From positions 1-24,415 of the forward strand of contig JAUZPS010000013.1 in NCBI GenBank assembly GCA_030705945.1: 24,415 bases of DNA, written 5' to 3'. The notes below the pieces were generated by a model that ran no database searches, was not told where the DNA came from, and worked only from the letters and a program-made list of their open reading frames with translations. The translations under genes and the position numbers were made by a program. Positions 21,772 to 24,415 of this stretch are shown here, one piece after another (position 1 is the stretch's first letter; every line of letters starts with the position of its first letter). The DNA comes from Bacillota bacterium. GTDB taxonomy: Bacteria > Bacillota > Clostridia > Acetivibrionales > DSM-2933.

Positions 21772-22571
21772 TTAAGAATATGACCTTAGGCCAGTATCTT
21801 CCAGGAACAACATTACTTCACAAATCGGATCCCAGAACGAAAATAATACTGACTTTTCTTTTCATGACTTTTTTTATAATCATTAATAAATACTATCAGT
21901 TTGCAGCCAGTATTTTATTTACTGTAATTATATTAATAGGAACCAAAGTTCCCGTTAAATATGTCATAAAAAGTATAAAGCCAATTTTATTTATTGTTTT
22001 AATTACCGGCGTCGTTAACCTTGTAACTACGAAGGGCAGTACAGCATTAGATCTGCGATTATTTAAAATCACATATGAAGGTCTCGATATTACAATAAAA
22101 ATGGCGTTAAGGCTTACTTTAATAATGGTTAATGCTTCACTTATGACTCTGACGACGACGCCTATTACAATAACCGATGGGTTTGAAAGATTATTGGGTG
22201 GACTAAAAAGATTTAAGATTCCTGTTCATGAAATCGCAATGATGATGTCTATTGCATTAAGATTCATACCAACCCTTATCGAAGAAACTGACAAGCTTAT
22301 GAAGGCTCAGGCGTCGAGAGGAGCAGAATTTGATCAAGGGAATATTATAAATAGAGCCAGAAGTTATATTCCGCTGTTGGTTCCCTTACTTGTAGGAGCC
22401 TTCAGAAGGGCTGAAGACCTTGCGATGGCAATGGAGGCAAGATGCTATAAAGGCGGGGAGGGAAGGACCAGGTTAAGACAGTTAAAGTTTACCAATGTCG
22501 ATATTCACGTAACAATAATTTTCGCTTTTTTCATTCTAGCAAACATAATACTGACCATTAGTTTAAAATGA
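21768..22571 (+). CDS. ecfT: ECF transporter transmembrane subunit EcfT
   Basis: The 267-residue membrane protein has the EcfT N-terminus with LGQYLPGTTLLHKSDPRTKI, several hydrophobic helices (about residues 27-50, 53-85, 105-130, 245-265), and the two cytoplasmic coupling-helix motifs QASRGAEFD and MEARCYKGG that touch the ATPases. It scaffolds S components that bind individual vitamins; none is encoded in this window. Start overlaps the ecfA2 stop. In many Firmicutes truA-rplM-rpsI follow; here repeat copies follow instead. Confidence 0.95.
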   Translation: MIKNMTLGQYLPGTTLLHKSDPRTKIILTFLFMTFFIIINKYYQFAASILFTVIILIGTKVPVKYVIKSIKPILFIVLITGVVNLVTTKGSTALDLRLFKITYEGLDITIKMALRLTLIMVNASLMTLTTTPITITDGFERLLGGLKRFKIPVHEIAMMMSIALRFIPTLIEETDKLMKAQASRGAEFDQGNIINRARSYIPLLVPLLVGAFRRAEDLAMAMEARCYKGGEGRTRLRQLKFTNVDIHVTIIFAFFILANIILTISLK

Positions 22572-22630
22572 TGTATCAACTTTCCGCACTATTAATTTTC
22601 TTGCGACTAAATTCTTGCAAACATACATTT

Positions 22631-22730
22631 AGGTAGTATCAAAAAAACTTAGCAACTGGGCGTTTCAAAAACTTGATATAATGGGCTTTCATCATACAAA
22701 ACTTGAACAAGGAATTTTTTGAAACTCCCT
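22631..22730 (-). repeat. MITE-like interspersed repeat, copy B (inverted)
   Basis: Reverse-complement orientation of copy A: starts AGGTAGTATCAAAAAAAC and ends TTTTTTGAAACTCCCT. Its conserved half differs from copies A, C and D at one position (CGCCCAG instead of CGACCAG on the minus strand). It begins 60 bp after the ecfT stop and could act as its terminator through the inner hairpin. Confidence 0.85.
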
Positions 22731-22973
22731 TATCAAATTTATACTCAAATATAGTTGAATTTTTAGCGCGCTTTTTAACTGCTTAATTTGAAGCGGCAAA
22801 GTTGAGTGATTTATATATTTTTAAGATAAGCCTTTTAAACTGAAAGTATCATGGGAGGTCTATAATTACGCATTATATTTTATTTCTAAATAAATGTGAA
22901 ATTTGATTAATATAACGGTTGATTCATTTAAAAAGATATAGTATTCTTTAATTTATAAATATCATAAATGGTA

Positions 22974-23074
22974 AGGGTGTTTAAAAAAAATTCTTTGCTC
23001 AAGTTTATATGACGAAAAACCATTATATCAAGTTTTTGAAACGACCAGTTGCTAAGTTTTTTTTGATACTACCT
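22974..23074 (+). repeat. MITE-like interspersed repeat, copy C
   Basis: 101 bp, same orientation as copy A, beginning AGGGTGTTTAAAAAAAATTC and ending TTTTGATACTACCT. The left half has diverged most (the inner palindrome is damaged: GTTTAAAAA instead of GTTTCAAAAA), while the right half matches copy A closely. One extra T lies in the T run. Confidence 0.85.
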
Positions 23075-23181
23075 AATATGAAAAATATTTTAATTATTAA
23101 GTCTTAATAATTTGAGGTAAATATAAATAAACAAATATAATATTAATAGTTTATATAAAACATGAAAAAGATTTTACATAA

Positions 23182-23210
23182 GCAAATGAAGTTAAGGCAT
23201 CTTCATTTGC
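23182..23210. promoter_or_regulatory. 10-bp perfect hairpin between repeat copies C and D
   Basis: GCAAATGAAG (23182-23191) and CTTCATTTGC (23201-23210) form a perfect stem with a 9-nt loop. On the minus strand the upstream arm is preceded by TTTTT rather than followed by it; on the plus strand A residues follow. It overlaps an 18-codon frame from ATG 23162 that lacks a ribosome-binding site. Function unknown. Confidence 0.4.
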
Positions 23211-23314
23211 AAAAATAATATGGGATTCTTCATGATTTATAAATCAAGGTATATGTTTCGTGATTTTAAAGGTTAACGTAAAATGTTTATTGCAAAATAT
23301 ATAGATTATACCTT

Positions 23315-23412
23315 AGGGCGTTTCAAAAAATTCCTTGTTAAAGTTTCTATGATAAAAGCCCATTATATCAAGTTTTTGAAACGACCAGTTGCTAAGTTTT
23401 TTTATACTACAT
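23315..23412 (+). repeat. MITE-like interspersed repeat, copy D
   Basis: 98 bp, same orientation as copy A, starting AGGGCGTTTCAAAAAATTCC; the right end is decayed (TTTTATACTACAT, missing G and C of the consensus). The inner 11-bp inverted repeat is intact. It ends 52 bp before the glucokinase start and so may lie within or directly upstream of that gene's leader. Confidence 0.85.
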
Positions 23413-23464
23413 TATTTAAGATTTAGGTCAAAATGGGCATGGCTCACAAATATAGGAGGTTATT

Positions 23465-24412
23465 ATGTATTACGTAGGTATTGATCTTGGGGGCACAAAG
23501 ATTGCTGCGGGTATCGTGGATGAAAAAGGAACTCTTATTTATAAAGACAGTGTACCAACCAAGAGGGAAAGGCCGTATCAGGAGATTATAAAGGATATGG
23601 CGCAATTAACATTAAAGATTATTAAGGATAAAGGACTTGAAGTAAAGGATATAGCCAGTATTGGAATAGGATCGCCAGGAACTCCTGACAGCAAAACAGG
23701 GGTATTGGTATACAGCTGTAACCTGAATTTTGATAATGTTCCTATCAGGGAAGAAATGCGGAAATATATTGATCTTCCTGTATTTTTAGAAAATGACGCA
23801 AACTGCGCGGCTCTTGCTGAAAGTGTAGCAGGCGCGGCAAAGGATGTTGATGATTCGATAGCGATTACACTTGGAACAGGAATTGGCGGTGGAATAGTAA
23901 TTAATAGGAAAATATACAGCGGCTTTAACTGCGCGGGTTCTGAGATAGGGCACATGGTAATAGTTTCAGATGGAGTTGAGTGCGCTTGCGGCAGAAAAGG
24001 CTGCTGGGAAGCTTATGCTTCCGCTACAGCTCTTATAAGACAGACTAAGGATGCCGCTAATGCTAATCCGGAATCAAAAATTAATGAGCTGGTAAAAGGC
24101 GACTTAAATAAAATTGACGCAAAGACAGCGTTTGATGCGGCAAAACTGGGAGATCCGGTTGGAGAGAAAGTTGTGAATCAGTATATAAAATACATTGCGG
24201 AAGGTCTTTCAAACACAATAAATTCATTTATGCCTGAAGCTGTAGTAATCGGTGGAGGAGTTTGCAAAGAAGGGGAATATCTTCTGAAGCCCTTAAGAGA
24301 AAGAGTATACGCTGACATATATTGCAAAGGGTCAGTGCCAAAGCCTTATATCAGGGTTGCAGAGATGGGGAATGACGCAGGTATTGTCGGAGCGGCAATG
24401 CTTGGAAAGTAA
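23465..24412 (+). CDS. glcK: ROK-family glucokinase
   Basis: The 315-residue product is complete (stop at 24410-24412). It has the ATP-binding DLGGTKIAAGIVD (residues 7-19), GIGSPGTPD, the catalytic aspartate D111 in ENDANCAALAE, the glycine-rich LGTGIGGGIV, and the ROK zinc site with H163 (EIGH) and C173, C175, C180 (CACGRKGCWEAY). These fit an ATP-dependent glucokinase of glycolysis rather than a ROK repressor, since no N-terminal helix-turn-helix is present. ATG follows ATAGGAGGTTATT. Substrate is inferred; N-acetylmannosamine or fructose kinases are alternatives. Confidence 0.9.
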   Translation: MYYVGIDLGGTKIAAGIVDEKGTLIYKDSVPTKRERPYQEIIKDMAQLTLKIIKDKGLEVKDIASIGIGSPGTPDSKTGVLVYSCNLNFDNVPIREEMRKYIDLPVFLENDANCAALAESVAGAAKDVDDSIAITLGTGIGGGIVINRKIYSGFNCAGSEIGHMVIVSDGVECACGRKGCWEAYASATALIRQTKDAANANPESKINELVKGDLNKIDAKTAFDAAKLGDPVGEKVVNQYIKYIAEGLSNTINSFMPEAVVIGGGVCKEGEYLLKPLRERVYADIYCKGSVPKPYIRVAEMGNDAGIVGAAMLGK

Positions 24413-24415
24413 ATA

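Larger units (their letters stand above)
22572..23464. other. 893-bp gene-free stretch rich in repeats
   Basis: No gene was found. It holds repeat copies B (inverted), C and D and a 10-bp hairpin (23182-23210). Between B and C a GGGAGG at about 22853 is followed by no usable start codon or frame. Apart from the repeats, the rest is AT-rich sequence without recognisable features; the glucokinase promoter was not identified. Confidence 0.7.

Noticed and set aside
23162..23218. 18-codon leader peptide upstream of the glucokinase
   Set aside because: No ribosome-binding site, far from the gene, separated by repeat copy D; the hairpin accounts for the repeated codons.
23376..23408. Promoter for the glucokinase inside repeat copy D (TTGAAA and TATACT)
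   Set aside because: The spacing is 21 bp, too long for a sigma-A promoter, and the other copies have a poorer -10 at this point.
19495..23412. The four repeats as a CRISPR array
   Set aside because: Spacing is irregular (from about 240 bp to 3 kb), one copy is inverted, and each unit is about 100 bp with inner palindromes; no cas genes are present.

Overview
The window is a low-GC Firmicute chromosome segment dominated by an almost complete S10-spc-alpha ribosomal protein cluster. Several traits point to Clostridia, probably the cellulolytic Acetivibrio/Ruminiclostridium (Clostridium cluster III) lineage. These are the strong AGGAGG ribosome-binding sites, frequent TTG starts, zinc-ribbon forms of S14, S4, L24 and L36, rpsD inside the alpha operon, and a dockerin-like GH43 galactanase gene next door. 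The species assignment is inference from gene content only.

Layout. (1) 1-1772 is the 3' part of a secreted carbohydrate-active protein: carboxypeptidase-regulatory-like segment, dockerin-like repeats, GH43 domain and C-terminal F5/8-type module. (2) 1773-2568 is a long spacer holding a start-less orphan frame, a hairpin, a promoter (-35 2251, -10 2274) and a structured leader RNA that ends in a strong intrinsic terminator (2435-2479), just before rpsJ. (3) 2569-15013 carries rpsJ-rplC-rplD-rplW-rplB-rpsS-rplV-rpsC-rplP-rpmC-rpsQ-rplN-rplX-rplE-rpsZ-rpsH-rplF-rplR-rpsE-rpmD-rplO-secY-adk-map in one direction. (4) 15014-15304 is an AT-rich gap with a 103-bp nested palindrome. (5) 15305-19412 carries a KOW-domain gene, infA, rpmJ, rpsM, rpsK, rpsD, rpoA and rplQ. 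(6) 19413-19856 holds a terminator-like hairpin, one copy of a ~100-bp interspersed repeat, a second palindrome and a promoter. (7) 19857-22571 encodes the shared energizing module of ECF vitamin transporters (ecfA1, ecfA2, ecfT). (8) 22572-23464 is a gene-free stretch with three more copies of the repeat. (9) 23465-24412 is a ROK-family glucokinase.

The genes make ribosome parts, initiate and process nascent proteins (IF-1, methionine aminopeptidase), translocate them (SecY), balance adenylates (Adk) and transcribe (RpoA). The ECF module and glucokinase add nutrient uptake and sugar phosphorylation.

The most notable observations are: extra domains in L23, L22 and L17, all proteins of the ribosomal exit-tunnel rim; a structured attenuator-like leader before rpsJ; a four-copy MITE-like repeat family clustered around the ECF genes; and two unrelated long palindromes in gaps. 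No new defence system, CRISPR array, tRNA or rRNA was seen.
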